In this document: piece by piece, positions 6,120 to 6,545 of the stretch
Numbering within the stretch: position 1 is the first letter of the stretch
Layout: every line of letters begins with the position of its first letter
Assembly (NCBI GenBank): GCA_029934165.1
Contig: JAOZMU010000198.1
Span: forward strand, 1 to 6,545
Reading direction: 5' to 3'
Source: Bacteroidales bacterium
GTDB taxonomy: Bacteria; Bacteroidota; Bacteroidia; Bacteroidales; JAOZMU01
Length of the DNA stretch: 6,545 nt
Program-made: the position numbers and the translations under genes
The notes under the pieces: model-generated
The model's input: only the letters and a program-made list of their open reading frames with translations
Databases searched by the model: none
Told to the model about the DNA's origin: nothing

Positions 6120-6428
6120 CTATATTTTTAGCCAATCACGAGCATTTTGTTCGTTATCAAAAAAGGCAGTATCTAATTTTCCTGTTTCCATTTCATCCAT
6201 GGTTTGTTCTAAACTAACTTCTACAAATAATTCACTGGGTATTACTAATGCTGCTTTTTCAACTAAATGCTCAGAGCCTTTGGTTATATTTTCAGCCATC
6301 CACTCTTGTAATTCGGGGGTTATTAAAAAGTAAAACTCTTTGCAAAGAGAAAGAAATTTGTTTAACTTATATTGTAAAAAAACAGTTTTAAATTTTTGGC
6401 GTGTTGCATTCCATTCGTCTTCCGTCAT
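6120..6428 (-). CDS. Small SpoIIAA/STAS-like protein, N-terminus apparently damaged
   Basis: From the only ATG in frame (6428) the product has 102 residues. Its pattern, with ITPELQEWM (36-44), EKAALVIPSELFVE (57-70) and FFDNEQNARDWL (89-100), resembles by memory the single-domain SpoIIAA/STAS-like proteins of about 125-140 residues common in Bacteroidota, whose job is mostly unknown. The frame upstream stays open to 6503 and encodes ITVDETNKVLIEEWYPTTEE. This looks like the missing first strands of the same domain, yet it has no ATG, GTG or TTG and is cut off by TAA at 6504-6506 and TGA at 6516-6518. So the ATG at 6428 is probably internal, and the gene is either frameshifted near its start, started at an unusual codon, or affected by sequencing errors. 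It converges with the nucleotidyltransferase gene. Confidence 0.6.
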   Translation of the reverse strand: MTEDEWNATRQKFKTVFLQYKLNKFLSLCKEFYFLITPELQEWMAENITKGSEHLVEKAALVIPSELFVEVSLEQTMDEMETGKLDTAFFDNEQNARDWLKI

Positions 6429-6545
6429 TTCCTCCGTTGTTGGATACCACTCTTCAATAAGGACTTTGTTGGTTTCATCTACCGTTATTATTACAGCTAT
6501 TCCTTAACTAAAAACTCATTGTTCTATCATTTTGAAGAGCAATGA

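Noticed and set aside
6070..6333. Plus-strand 87-codon frame overlapping the small minus-strand gene
   Set aside because: It begins inside the hairpin element and has a serine-rich, featureless translation, while the minus strand encodes a recognisable domain pattern.
1..6545. Defence island, CRISPR, prophage or insertion sequence
   Set aside because: No nuclease, transposase, integrase, phage structural gene or spaced direct-repeat array is visible.

Overview
The window looks like a chromosomal stretch of an AT-rich member of the Bacteroidota. The evidence is a perfect Bacteroidota-type promoter (TTTG, 19-base spacer, TATTTTTG) before the TPR gene, start codons preceded by A/T-rich sequence instead of a GGAGG ribosome site, a signal peptide ending in AFA-Q, and a sensor architecture (GAF plus repeated PAS with AQEEEMR coiled coils) that I associate with this phylum. 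The genus cannot be told from the window.

Layout. Positions 93-3059 (minus strand) hold a large membrane-anchored sensor: a periplasmic Cache-like domain between two membrane segments, two HAMP-like linkers, a GAF domain, two tandem coiled-coil/PAS modules, a last coiled coil and a very basic tail. It has no kinase, cyclase or other recognisable output domain. A divergent 501-base intergenic region (3060-3560) carries heptamer tandem repeats, three copies of AATTAGCG, the promoter of the next gene and a terminator-like hairpin in that gene's leader. Positions 3561-5042 (plus) encode a secreted or periplasmic TPR protein, closed by a strong intrinsic terminator at 5075-5105. A hairpin-rich 252-base gap leads to 5295-6029 (plus), a sugar-1-phosphate nucleotidyltransferase resembling MurU/HddC. 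A long hairpin lies between this gene and a convergent small gene at 6120-6428 (minus), which resembles SpoIIAA/STAS-like single-domain proteins. The N-terminus of that small gene seems to be broken by stop codons or frameshifts.

How the genes fit together. Nothing suggests one operon or a coherent system. The sensor and TPR genes are divergent and could share control from the region between them. The TPR and nucleotidyltransferase genes share a strand but are separated by a terminator. The points most worth a second look are the output-less sensor with its duplicated module, two REP-like hairpins with a shared CTTCAAG core flanking the nucleotidyltransferase gene, and the damaged small gene at the right edge. 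I see no CRISPR array, transposase, phage gene, tRNA or rRNA.
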